Source of the DNA: Chimonanthus salicifolius
Lineage: Eukaryota; Streptophyta; Magnoliopsida; Laurales; Calycanthaceae
Reading direction: 5' to 3'
NCBI GenBank assembly: GCA_013350335.1
Contig: CM023537.1
Coordinates: 13,892,884-13,956,883, forward strand
DNA: 64,000 bases
Part shown: piece by piece, positions 32,401 to 47,400 of the stretch
Layout of the letters: the number at the start of each line of letters is the position of its first letter
Position numbering within the stretch: position 1 is the first letter of the stretch
Notes under the pieces: model-generated
What the model was told of the DNA's origin: nothing
Seen by the model: the letters and a program-made list of their open reading frames with translations, nothing else
Databases searched by the model: none
Position numbers and translations under genes: made by a program

Positions 32401-35400
32401 GCCATTTCATTGGTCATTATAGATGGCAAGTGGCAACATTGTGGACTCTAGTTTGGAGGTTCCATGCATCTTTTGTGGTAATGGGGAGAACGAGTGTAGA
32501 TCACATGTGCCGCGAATGTCCAATTGTTAGAGAGCTATGTTGTCATTATGGTAGGTCTTATGGATTGCTCATGGGCCTTTGGCAACACTCTCGGGGTTGG
32601 TGGATGGGTTGAGAGTCAATCTGTTTAGAGGAAGGAAGAAACTAGCATGGGAGACGATTCATGAAGCTCTCATGTGGTTTATTTGGAAAGAAAGAAATTC
32701 AAGGATTTTCAAAAATAAGTCTAATAGTATAGAGGTGTTTGAAAGGGCCCGTTGGAGGCTCAGTACATAGTTAGTTATCGGCAAGGCAATTTTGGGGGTA
32801 TCCTTGTTTAATCTTTCTCTCTCATGGGAGGGCATCTGAGAGGAGGTGTTAAGGAGAAGAGGGCTAAGGTGGATCGGATCCCGCCTCATTCTGGAAGTTC
32901 TAAGTTATAATTGTTAGAGAGCTATGTTGTCATTATGGTAGGTCTTATGGATTGCTCATGGGCCTTTGGCAACACTCTCGGGGTTGATGGATGGGTTGAG
33001 AGTCAATCTGTTTAGAGGAAAGAAGAAAATAGCATGGGAGACGATTCATGAAGCTCTCGTGTGGTTTATTTGGAAAGAAAGAAATTCAAGGATTTTAAAA
33101 AATAAGTCTAATAGTATAGAGGTGTTTGAAAGGGCCCGTTGGAAAGTTATAATATAGACAGGGCAGCTAGGGGTAAGTATGGGCATGTCATTATTGAGGG
33201 TGTGGTGCATAATGTTGTAGGGGAGGTGTTTCTTTTATTTTCAGAACTTGTTGGTGTGAGAGATTCAAACGAAGCTGAATTCCTAGCAATTAGGAGGGCC
33301 CTAATTCTTTGGTTGAGATATAAGGCAAGAGAATTGGTAATCGAAAGAGAATAGGCTCTTCTTTGGAGGTTGATACCAGTGGTCATGGAGATTAAGGCAT
33401 TAAGCTATTGTCTTCCTAGCTGGAGGTTCCTTTCAGTCACACTAGGAGGGAGGCTGATGGAGTGGCTGATTTTTTACTCTAGTCGGTTTTCTGGGTGGTG
33501 TGTGAGAGGATAGACGATTTGGGGAGCTATTGTCTTTCTTTTACTTGGGATTACTGTTTTGCTATTGTAGCTTTGGTGTCATTTTTGCTTTCGTAGCTTT
33601 GGTTCAATTTTGGTATGTTTCTCATATACTGGATTTTTTTACCTTTTTCTTTTGTTCAATGAATTTTGTTTCTGTTACTGTTCAAAAAATTTGTCAATTC
33701 TAGTTTGATTTTGAGTGCGAGTTAAATTCCCTTAAGGAATATACAAGTGTCATCGGACAACTTACTTTCCATTATTATTTTGTTTGTTAGCTGCTGTTCT
33801 AACAAGCCAGCTGAATGATTTTGAGGACATCTATTCAACTAACAAGTTTTAGGTCTCCATAGTTGGTCCAATACTGAATGACATTGAGGACGTCTCTTCA
33901 ACCAGCAAGTTTTAGGTTCCATAGTTGACCCAAGTATTCCGGTTTGCTGCCAAGTGGAATTACTTCCATCATGTAAAGATATCTAATATGCCTATTCTGC
34001 TTTTCAAAAGCAGATTTGAACCCCAGTCCGGCTAGACTTACAAGGCTTCCTAGAAACAATTTGTTTTTTGTTCATTCTAGAAAGTGCTTTCATCTTTTGC
34101 TTATTTCCTAGACTATTAGAGTGGCTCTAAATCGCGAAGCATTGATTAGTGACTACTATAGTGAGGTCAATGATGTTCCACATTGGTCCATCTCTTTCAA
34201 AAGTATTGTATGTGATTTTGAAGATGATACCCACCAAGCCTTGCTTGAAATCCTAGGAGACACTAGATTGTGGCTTGATGAGTACAAATGGATTTGGTCC
34301 ATGGAGCCATCAGGCTCCTTCTCGGTAAAATCAGTCCTAAGGTTAGCATATGCAACAAATCCGAATTCACCGCCTATATGCAACCTTGCCTAGAACAATA
34401 AGATCCCCCCCTTCCGCCCTCCTCTAAGAATACAGATCTTTATGTGGACGGCCTTGAAGAAGAGGATCCTAGTTAGACATAATCTTAGAAGAGCGCTCTT
34501 CCTGAGGAAGCTCCCACAGTATGTCCACTGTGCAAATAAGAGAAGAGACAGTGGACCACTTGTTATGTAAGTGTTGTTTCAGGTGGGCTGTATGGTATTC
34601 TTTCTTGAACTTATTCGGCTGCTCATTGGTTATAGGAAATGGAGTGGAGGATTCAATGTCGGCGTGGATGGAGGGCCCTTTAGTGGTATACCGTATACGT
34701 AGGTTAGCATGGAGAATGGTTCCATCTGCGGTCTCGGGGGCAATTTGGAAAGAGCTCAACAGGAGGATTTTTTAGGGGAAGAGTGGGCCATCTAGAGAGG
34801 TTTTTGAGAGAGCGAAATAGCAGTTGATAGGATGGTTGTCCGTGTGTAAAGAATTCATGGGACTAGCACCTGAGGATTTCCATTTGTCTTGGGAAGGTTG
34901 CATGAAAGGGATTGGGAAAGCTAGGAAACACAAAGTTGAATGGGTAGCGCCTCCCCTAGGATCATGTAAATTCAATGTGGATGAGGCTGCAAGAGATAAA
35001 CCTGGGCCGGTGGGAATAGGAGGGGTGTTGCATGATAATAGGGGTAGGATGCTTTTAGCATTTTCTGAGCCATTAGGGGTAATGGAGTCAAATGAGGCAG
35101 AGCTGAAAACAATCAGGAGAACACTTCAAGTTTGGTCTAGGCTAGGGATCAGTAATCTCATTATCGAAGGTGACTCGACAAATTATATCTCCTGGGCTAG
35201 TAATAGGAAATCCCCCCTCCCCCGTGAAGGTTGATAAGGATTGCTAGGGACATAAGGAGGTTATGCAGGATAGGAAGTATCACTTTCATTCATATACCTC
35301 ATTCAACAAACAGTGTGGCAAACTTCTTAGCATAAGTGGGTGTACACAAACAAAGTCCGGCTATGGAACTGCTTTCATCATATCAGCCTTGGGAGATTTG

Positions 35401-38400
35401 GGAGTAGAGGACTCCTTATTGTATCTTTGATTGGGAGGGGTGTTTGTTCATATAGTGTTGTCTGATCCTTTTCTTTTGTTTTATGTTTTTTGTTGTTTCT
35501 TTTCCTTCTCTTTTTCTGTGGAACCTAGTATAATTCTCCTATACGTGGTTCCCTCTCATGTATTCACTCTTTCTTTTTTAATGAATGAAGTCGCCAATGT
35601 TTCAGAAAAAAAAAAAAAAAAAGCCCTGGGTCAGAGAGAGAGGAATTGCTTCCATCAGCAACGTGAAGATGTCTCATAAGAAGCTTCATTTGGCTTGATT
35701 TTGGTTGTTAAAAATATGATTTGAACCAGTCCTGCTAGAATTATGGGGATTCCCATGGTTAAAAAACATTTTGGGTCATTGTTAGAATAGATACAATGAG
35801 AGAAATGAAAGCACTAAGATAGGGCTTGCAGATATGAATGCAATGCTTTCTATACCGCCCGTGATGAAAGGCAAGTGCATGCTGCACTTCAGAATTTCAA
35901 GGGTGCATTATCTTTTATTATCACCACCACCATCATCATTCTGATGCTCAAACATGACACCTTTGAGATGAACTTCAGTGTTCAAACCAAATAGGAAGTT
36001 GATTGCTGCTAAAAGGAACATTTTTTCATTATTCCTGAGCTATGGAGACTTGTTTCTTATTAATGAGTTCAGGTTATTTCTACTAAAATTTCCCCCACCT
36101 TATGAGTAGGGAGGTTGAGTCTTTTGCTTCAAAGGAGTTCTAAGAGAATCATTCTTCCTGAACTTGCATTTCATCTTTAGATCCTCAATAGAATTTTCTC
36201 TGGGAATGCTGTAATAGATGCCTTATTTTTAAGGAGGTGAAGTAATTAATTTGTATGTGGTTTGTTTTCTTTACATTAATATGGTTTATAAGAAAGAAAT
36301 TTCTCATTTATAATAGTTTAGTAATTCTAATCATCTTGCACTAGTTAGAATTTGAATTTTTTCTAAAAAATTCTGTAAGCAAAACTCCATGTTACCATGT
36401 TGGCCTGTCTTGGTGAATTTTACTTTCTCATCTCTTGTTAATTTTCCTAGGCATGGCTGCACAAATTGGAATCTGATCAGTCAAGTGACCGTTGCCTCTA
36501 TCATGAAAAAGATGACATGTTTTCCATTGATCTTCAAGCTTCTGAAAGCAAGAAATATCTGTTTGTTGGATCTGAAAGCAAAAATACACGGTTCATGTTT
36601 TACTTGGATGTTTCTAAAACTGAAGATGGGCTTGTGGCTTTGACACCTCGTTTGAGTGGCATTGACACATCAGTTAGTCATCGTGGAAACCATTTTTTCA
36701 TAAAGAGGAGAAGTGACGAGTTCTATAATTCGGAGTTACTTGTCTGTCCAATTAATGATCCATCTTCCACGACAGTTCTGCTTCCTCATAGAGAAAGGTT
36801 ATATTGACCTTCCATTTATTGCTGTAGAATACTTTTTTTATTAGTCATTTTCATTAAATACTTGCTTTCAGTTTCAGAATTACTCCTGTCCATTGCATGC
36901 CACTCATTCATATAGGTGGCTGTCACTAGGGAGGCCACCTTGGCATTCAGTACCCTACCCAAATTGCCCGAAGCACTCATACAATTTGTGCATCATGTGC
37001 CTGTTGGACTTTTGAACCGTCTAACATGTAGATATACTGATCTGGATGTGTTTGCATGCCAGACATTTTGAACTGTTTGGCATGTAAACATTACTTTTTG
37101 GTGATGGTTGTAATTTAAAAAAGTTTCGTAGATTCATACTTTTTATTCAAGAGAAAAAACAGTATTTTTGAGCTAATGATATGCATCATTTTTTGTTCTT
37201 TTTGATCAAATGATATACATTCATCATCGTGATCACATAGCCATTATCCCATCTATCCGGGATTGACACTCATATTTAGATTGGAATTTTTCTAATGGGC
37301 CAATTGCCTATCTGACTCCCAAGGAGTTGATCCCACCATCTGGTGGTTGCAACATTGAGCACTTATCAACTTGCTAGAGGCTCCTATCCAAGGGCCTTAC
37401 TCAGTTTTGATTTTTATGATTTTATCAACTGTAGGTTCTTTCCATTTTATAAGGTCTGAACTATAAAATGAAAACCTGTACGATTCTTTAACTTGTTGAG
37501 ATCCCCCTATGAGCAATTATTGGGATGCTTGGTGAATCATTTACCTGCTTGCAAAAAGCTCCTTGCTATTATAGCTATTACACATGCTAGAAATTCTTAA
37601 TCTCAATCTACATCCGTTTACATTTATATTGAGATGACCTTTACCAACAAAGGAATTATAGTTCTTTCTTGTGAATAAATATGTTCCTCAACAAAAAATG
37701 AAATGGTATCGGGTGGAACAAGAGATTAAGTAGAATGTTGGTTACATTTACTGGAAGAGATACAGGACACTGCCCTTCCATTAAAGTGATGAGAGGTGAT
37801 AATTTATGATTTTTTTTTCTTTTGAAATGGTAACTGATATAATATTAAGAGAAGGCACCAGAGGTGCAAAGGAAATAATTCAAGGCAAAGAAGAAAGAAA
37901 TGAAAAAACCCCTGAACCCTATTCACCATAAAGCCGAAGAATCTAGGAAGGGAAGAAGTCTATACTAAAAGAAGACGAATACACTCTTTCCACACTCACA
38001 AAAAGTCTGCCATGGATAAATGTTGAAATTCTGCAAGAGAAGACGCCCAAGCTGCACATTTAGCCAAGATCCGATAAGAAACTCGCTGAGGGATTTTTGT
38101 AAGATTTCTGAATACCATGTTATTGCGCTCCCACCAAATACGCCATAGGATGGCGAAGAGGGCAAGGCACCACAACACTGAACATTTAGATGAAATGTTA
38201 GATAGCTTCTAGGCGAAGGTAAGATGAGCTACCGAAGAGGGCACAGAGCATTGGATACCAAAATGGTCCAAGATAGCTCTGTAGACATTCACTGAGAAAG
38301 AGCAGTGAATTCGGAGGTGATCTGCATTTTCAGAGGCCTAGAGACAAAAAGGGCGAGCACTGATTATGACTTCCCCTCCTACACAAATTGTCTTGAATTA

Positions 38401-41400
38401 GGATCCTCTCCAATCTAGCGGTCCAAAGGAAGCTGAGGGCACGTGATAGAGCTTTAGAGGACCAGATGGATGGATTCACTATCGAGGCAGCATCACAGTG
38501 GTTGTTTCACGCGTAGAAAGACTTGACCAAGAAAGCACTAGCAGAATCCAGCCACTAAAGCAATGAGTCATTCTCCAAGGCATGAATCCGAGTAGAATTG
38601 AGATGGGAGTAAAAGTTGTGAGAGATTATCTACATCTACGTCAGAAGGGTTTTGGCAAGGGCAAATATCCCACACAATCTGGTCTCCAACAGAAGAGTAA
38701 CAATAAAAAATGAGACCATCATGAGAGGGGAACATGCAGTAGAGAGAAGGGAACCGGTGGCTAGAGAGGTGAAGCCGCTCCAAGTATCTGTTGAAATCTA
38801 ATTCTATTGTCGCACCCCACTTTAAACCAAATTCCTTTCTTGAATTTGTCTACACAAGCACAAATAGCCCTCCAAATATCTAATGCTTTATTGGGGGTGG
38901 GGTTGATGTCCCAACGGCGATTACCAATCCTGTACTTGGAAATAAGAAGAGACTTCCATGGGTCTTCCTCATTAGAATTGATTCTCCACAACCATTTGGA
39001 AAGAATAACAACATTGACATCCCTTATGGGTTGAACACCAAGACTACCATCTTTAATGGAAAGACAAACTTGATGCCAACCAACAAGGTGCTCCTTCTTC
39101 TCCTCCAGATTGCCCCAAAGAAAATCTTTCATCATTCTTTCAAGGGACAAAATACTTTCCTCGGGCAATTAAACACAGAGAGAAAGAAAACAAAATAGAG
39201 AGGAGAGAACAAGCTTCAAAAGAGAGATTCAGCCACCAAAAGACAGATATTTGTCCCTCCACGAGGCACGACACTTAATTTGTTGACAATGGGCTCCCAT
39301 AAAGAATAGGCAAAGGACCCAATGCATAGAGGGATTCAGAAGTATGTGGAGGGCAAAGAGGCATGTTCGCATCCCAACATAGCTGCCAAAGTAGATATCT
39401 CGTTGTCTTTGAGGTTTATGCCAAAGGTCTCACTCTTCTAGTAATTGATACGAAGAGAGGAGGAAAGCTCAAGCCATCTAAGTATAGCTCTCAGATTTCT
39501 TATCAACTCTTCTTCCACCTCGCAAAAAATGATGATATCATCAACAAACTATAGGTGGTGAAACTGAAGCGAAGAATGTTCAATTTTGAAGCCATTGATC
39601 AAGGAGAAATCCACTTCTTTTGGTAGAAGAAGGCTGAGGAACTCAACAACCATGATGAACAAAGCTGGGGAGAGGGTCCCCTTGCCGGAGTCAATGAGAG
39701 CTACGGAAAAAACCTTTGGAGGACCCATCAATAAGCACGGAGAAGTGCGCTGAAGATACACACTCAGCAATCCAAAGGCACCATTTTCTACCAAATCCCA
39801 TGCTAGAAAGAGCAAAGTGAAGAAAACCCCAATCAACCATGTCATATGCCTTCTCCAAATCTAATTTGCAAATGATACATTTTCTTTGGGACTTGTATTG
39901 AGAGTCAATGCATTTGTGGGCTTTGATAACGGCATCCAAGAATTTGCCTATCTTCCACACTAGCCAACTGAAATTGAGAAATGAGAATTGATAGGAAGGC
40001 CTTTAATATGTTGGCAAGAAGCTTTGACAGGATCTTGTAAGGGCATCGGCCTAAAATCCTTGAGTGATGATGCTCCGTTCTTCTTGGAAACTATAACGAT
40101 GAAGGTTTCAGTAAGCTCCGTAGAAAGACACCCCCTTCTGATGGAATTCCTCAATAAAAGCGATAAGATCTTCCTTAACCACATCTCAGAAAGTCTTGAA
40201 AAAGCTACGGGAAAGCCATCAGGACCTGGGGCTCTATCATCGCCAAGGTCCCAAATTCCTACCATGATTTCATCCTTTGTGAAGGGTCTGTCCAGATGGG
40301 GAGCATCCTGATGAGAGATGGACCTGAATGGGGGACCAGCAATGGGCAACCTTACACGGGGATTAGCAGCATACAGGTCTTGAAAATAATTTACAATGGA
40401 AGAGATGATAGCATCCTTATCAAGAAGAATGGCGTCATCGATGGCGATGAACTTGATGCAGTTGACTTGCTTGTGGGCTGATGCAATACCATTTTTTTAT
40501 GATGCATATCTCTTGTGTTGATATTGGACAAGTGAAGATGCAGACTGAAGTCTGGAAATCAGATCTGGTCATATTCTTACTTGTTCATGCATTGGTTATA
40601 TGGTTGATTCAAACTAGATCTAGGCTTGCAAATGAGGAAATAGCAAATTATTACCCAAGTTATTAAATTAATAAATATCAATGTAGGAGTTCAAAACTTC
40701 TAATGTTGCTTGGGAAGAAACATTAATTCTTATTTAGTAAAATTATGATAAAATATGCCGACCCAGATTGATGGAAAAAACGACTTTGATGATTATATGG
40801 TAAAAGATACCTTTTTCCCCTAGAAAACCATTTTTTTTAATAATCTTTTGATACATTCATTTTGGCTACATGATGCATTTTTTACTATGGAGATGGTCTA
40901 GGGAGAGCTGTTTAAAGTTTTGCTATCTAATCCATTCTAGTTTGCTATTAATCCTTACTGATGCCTTATATCTTTAACAAATGAAAGGGATATATAGCCC
41001 ATTGACCTGCATGAGGTGATATTTCTCTGTCATGTGCAATTTCTGTATCATGACCAACTTGTGTAGCATCTGGAAGGCTTGCAATAACATGGTGTTTCAG
41101 GAATAAAATAACTTGTATCAGGACATGTGAAATAAATGCATTTCTTAGGCAAGGTTCTGAATGAATTTAGAATCACCTAAATAACTGACCTGCATAGGCA
41201 TGGTGGGAATGTTTGCTAAGTGATTTTTTGCTAGAGCGATCCATGTAATATGAGTTCTTTCTTTATTTCCATTTACCTACTGTTGGTCAAGTTTCTTTTA
41301 TGATGATATAGTTTCTGATAGTTTACATGCTAAGGATCCTGTAGTCTTCTATTTTTGTCTGATAGTGCACTCCTTGTGTCCCTCCGACCCTTTCAATAAA

Positions 41401-44400
41401 ATCAATTACCATTCTGAGGAAATAAATGAATAATTAAGGAGAAGTGATCTTTGAATTTTAGATGGACACTTTAAGATGTGTGACACATCTGTGTTGGACA
41501 CTTGTAGACACTCCCATCTGTTCTTCATGGAATATTTTAGTGCTTTTTAATGTTGCTTTCTAAGATAACTAAAATATTACACCACCTTTTCCCTCTTAAA
41601 ACAATTAAAATATCAATAATTTTGTCACCTAAACGTTTTTTGTAAACTAGTTCATTATTTTCTACTAGTGTTCGTTTCACACCTTATTTCCATCTAAAAT
41701 AAATTTAAATTTTATTTTATTTTATTTAAATATAGTGTTGTATCTCCGTGTCTTATTTTTTTTTCTAGAGTGCTGAGCTCAGCACCTTGCACCTGCATTG
41801 GCCTCTGACACTCACACCCTTACGCATGCAACTTAGGGTCAAAAGAATGAAATATGTCCTCAGATCTTCATGAATTATGTAGTGTAAATGGCACTTAAAG
41901 TTTTCGCCACAGTTGCCTTAAAGTAACATCTTTAGCATCAAGCTGGCTTCTAATGGGTTCATTAGCCTTTGTCAATCAAAATCTAATGAGATCAAATGAA
42001 ATCAGGTTGATCCACATGTTATATGGTTTAACCTGTCAAATATGGACCATAGGCTTTCAAAATATGGCAGTTTGTGTTCTCTTGCTTTTTGTTTTCTTTT
42101 TGTTCCTGTATTTGCACCTCTGGTGCCTCTTTTTAATTAATTTATTAACCATTCAAAAAAAAAAAAAAAATGGACCATAGGCTTTCAAAATGGCATCAAA
42201 ACCTAATCCATAATGCACCTTGGTTAGAGGGATGCCATTGAAGTGATGGATCATTGTTCCAATGTATGGACCAAAGATACAAAGTTAAAAAGCCTGATGG
42301 ACTTGTGTCTTTTAATGTGGGGCCCACTTTCTGCAATGAAACAATCACAACTTGGGTTTTTTTCCCCAAAGATCTACTTGTTAGTTTGTTTTGTGCAACA
42401 AATGGACTCAAAATTTGAGTTGACATGGAGATTCAATCGAAATATGGACTGTCCAAATACACATTGCAATTACTTCATATCATGTGGAGCCATTTTCCGA
42501 TTTTTACAGTACTCCAAATCAGAAATAATATGCATTTTTTTAAGAGAGATCCATAATGTGTGGATGCTAAGCCAGTCTCCCGAGGAGCGGAGGATCTTGT
42601 GCTTGTTCCATTGTGTACCCATTTTCTTGATTCATGTTCAAATTCAATATAAACTTTGTGGACTTACTGGAAAATTTGTTTTCTTAGATCTAATTTTTGG
42701 GCATTGTGTGTAAAGATGCTTGTATATTGTTACTTTATATGTTGACAAATCTTTTTTTCTTTTGGTTCTCAACATGGAGAAACAAATTTTTGAGATGGTG
42801 TTACTTTTCCTCAAATTTCTCTGATTAGAAAAATGTATTTCAATGGTTGCATTCTCATTTATATTTGAATTTTTTGCAGTGTGAAAATACAAGATATGCA
42901 ACTTTTTAATGATCATCTTGTTGTATATGAGCGTGAAAATGGCTTACCTAAGGTAACTATTTATGGCCTTCCACCTATTGGAGAACCAATTAAAGGCCTA
43001 CAGGGTGGTCGAGCTGTTGACTTCGTTGATCCAATATACTCAGTGGACCCTGAAGAATCAGAATTTTCTTCAAGCATCTTAAGATTTTCTTATAGTTCAA
43101 TGAGGACCCCTCCTTCAGTATATGACTATGAGATGAACACAGGCGAATCTGTTTTGAAGAAAATTGAGATGGTGCGTCACCTATTGATCCTCGCTTGTAA
43201 ATAGTGCTAGACATGACATGCTTTTAAATCATGGTAGATGCTTTTGTTATGATCGAGCGAGTTCATTTCTTTGTTTGTTTATAGAATTCATTTTTATGGT
43301 GCCACATTTCGATTTCTAAATTTAATGGTGTAGATTAGCATTTGCTCGTTATGTTGAAGGAAGGAATTTTGTTAGTGTACACAAAGATCATCAAAAGATG
43401 CTTCACTTGTTATCCTTTGCTTGATACAATAGTTGGCTATATCCTTTCTTGGACTTTTGGATCAAATTGTGGTCAGTTGAGTTATAATGTTGGAGCATAG
43501 CCTTACCAAATGGTCAGATGTAGTTAAACCTAAATTGGATCGTCCGGTTCATCTTTAAATTTCATACTGCTATCTAGTTCAAAGTCAAACAGTTCACTTG
43601 TAGGGCCAAACAGACACTGTCATTCCAGCTAATCTTTTTCTAGTGTATGGATATGATCTCTCATTGCACGTTTGCATTAAAACTCATGAGGCTAAAACTT
43701 AGTTGTAGTTTTAGGCCAACTAGCTCTTTCCACCAAAATTAATTTAGTGTCTTGGTCATTTTATTTCTGGAGGATAGTCATCGAAGATGAGCATCATCTT
43801 TTCATCCTAAACGTACAGAATTGCTTACACAGCATCTTTATTCTTTGATTGGATGATGGCTATATAAATTCCCTATGCTTTTCAATCTACAACCATTTAA
43901 ACTTCTGTCTCTTCTACCTTCTATACCAATGGCTCTTCACCTGTTCATGTCTCTCATTTTTAGTTTGAAAACTCTGTAAAAGATGAATTGAGTTTGAATT
44001 GATTTTGTAAAAAAGGATGCATGTAAAATTGGGCTTTATTTTTGGAAATATGTTAACAACGAATCCCTTGGTCTCGAACAAGTCTTTGATGACAAAATAA
44101 TAATAATAACTTGGGTCCAGAATATGAGAGATTTTGTTGCATGAGACAGTACATGGCAGTTGCATGACATGGAGGCTGTAGTGTTTTGACCAAAAAATTG
44201 TCTTGAGTTCAGGATTTGCTTCCCCAAATACAATTTCCAAAGGCTCAAGACAGTTACATCCCATAGATTTGCATAAACAAGCTAAAATGAAAATGTTTTT
44301 ATTTATTTATTTGGAAATGGTAAACTATGATGACTTCATTAGTAACTTCAAAAATAGGTACAAGCTATGCCACAAAAGAACAAAGGGAAACAGGTAAAAC

Positions 44401-47400
44401 AAAGACCTCCAAACTCTAATACCACAATAAATCAAGAGGCACTAGAAGGATAAAAAACAACAACAAATAAAAAAAACACTATTGTCGACCAATCCAATCC
44501 TTCCAAGCTCCAGAGATATCGAAGATTGAAAAAGACTGGAACTCTGGAAGGGTAGAAGCCCAAGCTTCACACTTCTCCTTGACTTGGATGCTAACCTCCG
44601 TCGAGGTTTCCTCACAATTCCAGTAGACTATTATTTCTTTCCCACCACAAACTCCAAATCGTTGCAAACAGGTCTAGACACTATAAGATGGAGGATTTTA
44701 AGTTCCCTTTAAAACACATCCAAGCATAGGAAAGCTAGGAAACAGATGACGGCATCAACCAATGGACCTCAAAAAGGTTGAGAGGAGTACTCCAGATAGA
44801 AAAGGAGAAGGGGCAGTGCAGAAACAAATGATCCACATCTTCAGAAGCACGTAGACAAAGGGGCACACACTAACCATGATTCTATTTCTTTTGCGTATAT
44901 TATCTTGGGTGAGGATCTTGTTGAGTCGAGCTATCTAGAAGAAACTGATAGCATGGAGAGGGGATTTTCTAGAGCAAATGACCGGTTCAATCACAGGAAT
45001 AGAAGTACACTGATTGCTCCAAACGAAGGACTTGATCGAGAAGAAAGTAGAGGAATCGAGCCACCAAAGCAATGCTAAGCACGTAAAATGAGGGACTAAT
45101 TTTTTTTAGAACATACCAATGCAACAGAACTGAAATTCTTCTCTAGGATTGCTCTTAAAGCTCTCTCTCTCTCTCACCTCACTAAAATCACTAACATACA
45201 TCATATTTTCTGATTCCAACCTCACTAAAATCACTAACATACATCCATTCTTGGTAGACAGTCGGCTAAATGTCATATTAATGGAACTTTTGGAACACTA
45301 TTATGCTCCTAGTTAAACTACCATTTGGCATTCATTTATAAGATGCAAGTGTTTTTTATGCAAATTTCCATTCTTTTACTCAGGTACTGGGAGATTTTAA
45401 TGCTTCAAATTATGTGACAGAGAGGAAATGGGCTGTTGCTTCAGATGGAACTCAAATACCTATTTCAATTGTTTATCAGAAGAATCTAGTGAAGCTTGAT
45501 GGATCTGATCCACTACTACTTTATGGATATGGTTCATACGAGGTACTGTGTTTTTTTTTTAATGATCTGTTTCCTCTAATTGCCACTGTGAATGTATCAT
45601 TGAGTGTATTAAATGCTAATGTTTTGCTGAACACTTTGAGACAAAGAGGTGCATGATCTAATCTTTTGGACTTCATGTTAAGAAGACGAGAATTTGTTCA
45701 TTGTTCTGTTGCAAACCTGAACCAAAGGTCATTCTAAATGCCTTAATGGAGCGTCAAAGTATCTTGACAATCTTTTATAGGATGTTTTGATGTATTTCCA
45801 CATGACCCATTATCCTATGTTGATGAACTCAAATAAGAATACCATGATTGAATTCCTGTTTGACACTTACAGCTACCATTTTTTCTTTGTTCATTGTCAC
45901 TCTCACTCAGTTCTCAAAATATCTGCTTGTAGTTGTAATTTTTTTGGGCTTTGTACTTGGTTGTGTTTACATCTGTTTTTTGGTAGGTATGCATAGATCC
46001 TAGTTTCAGAGCATCAAGGTTGTCATTGATAGATCGGGGATTTATTTTTGCAATAGCTCATGTTCGAGGTGGCGGTGAAATGGGAAGGAAGTGGTATGAA
46101 AATGGGAAGCTGTTGAAGAAGCGAAACACTTTTACTGACTTTATTTCCTGTGCTGAGTATTTAATAGAGAATAAATATTGTTCAGAAGACAAGCTATGCA
46201 TTAATGGAAGGAGTGCAGGAGGTTTGCTTATTGGTGCTGTTCTGAACATGCGACCAGATTTGTTCAAAGCAGCTGTAGCTGGAGTTCCTTTTGTAGATGT
46301 TGTGACCACAATGCTTGATCCAACCATCCCGTTGACCACATCTGAGTGGGAGGTCATTTCTCATTCTGAATTACTTACACAAGTTACACTTATGCACATT
46401 ACTCTCAAGGTTTACAAACAAGAAATTTGATTCAGTTGATGAGGGCACAGCTACTAGTTGATTTCATAATATTTCTTTCTTTTCTATGATTTTAGAATGC
46501 TTACAGTATCATTTTCTCTTTCCAATTTTAAGGAGTCTGGAACTTTTTCCCCCAATGAGACCTTAAGTGGTTTGCGAAAATCAATTTCCCCCTCAGCCTA
46601 TTTGTTATCAGTCACCTATCCTTTGCAAAACTTTCCAGTAGCTGATAATGTTTGGACTTTGGACCTACCTGATCATGCCTGCATCTTTAAATGAGAATTC
46701 TATGCTAACATGCTTTGCGGTTAACATTGTAGGCATTTGATATGTTTGCAGTTCATCTAATGTATGCAAAAATGCAGGAGTGGGGTGATCCTCGGAAGGA
46801 GGAGTTCTATTTCTACATGAAATCCTATTCTCCCGTTGATAATGTAAGTGATAATCTGTATTATTTACTTTATAAATTCTCTTGTTATAAGTATCTTTTC
46901 CTAGTTTTTCATTTTTCTTAATGTTTGGCATTTAATAAGATATTCTGGGGTTTTATATATAGGTCATTGTCTTTTAGACAAATTGCAAAGAAGTTCCCAA
47001 TGATGATCAAAATTGATTGTAATTAGGTCTCTAGTGGACCGACAGTAAGTAGTATTTCGGAACAAATACAAAAAATGACTTCCAATTAAAAAATACAAAA
47101 ATGATTTGTAGGGTCCACTTGTAGTACTGCCAATGCACAGGGATGGGGGGATGCATAGGGGCCATATGGATATAGGGTGGTGAACTTTGAGCATCCCTCC
47201 CAACCTAGAGTGAGCATAAATGCCCAATCATCCTAGTCTTTTTATTGCTTCTTGAAAATAAGTACAAGTAGCAAAATACAAAAGGGCTATATTGTGACAA
47301 GAACATAACATCAAAATAAAGATCCTGAAAAGAACATGGATCTCTTCACCCCTACTTTCACCAAAAAAGTCAACCACACCATTAGTCGTTCGTCTCACAT

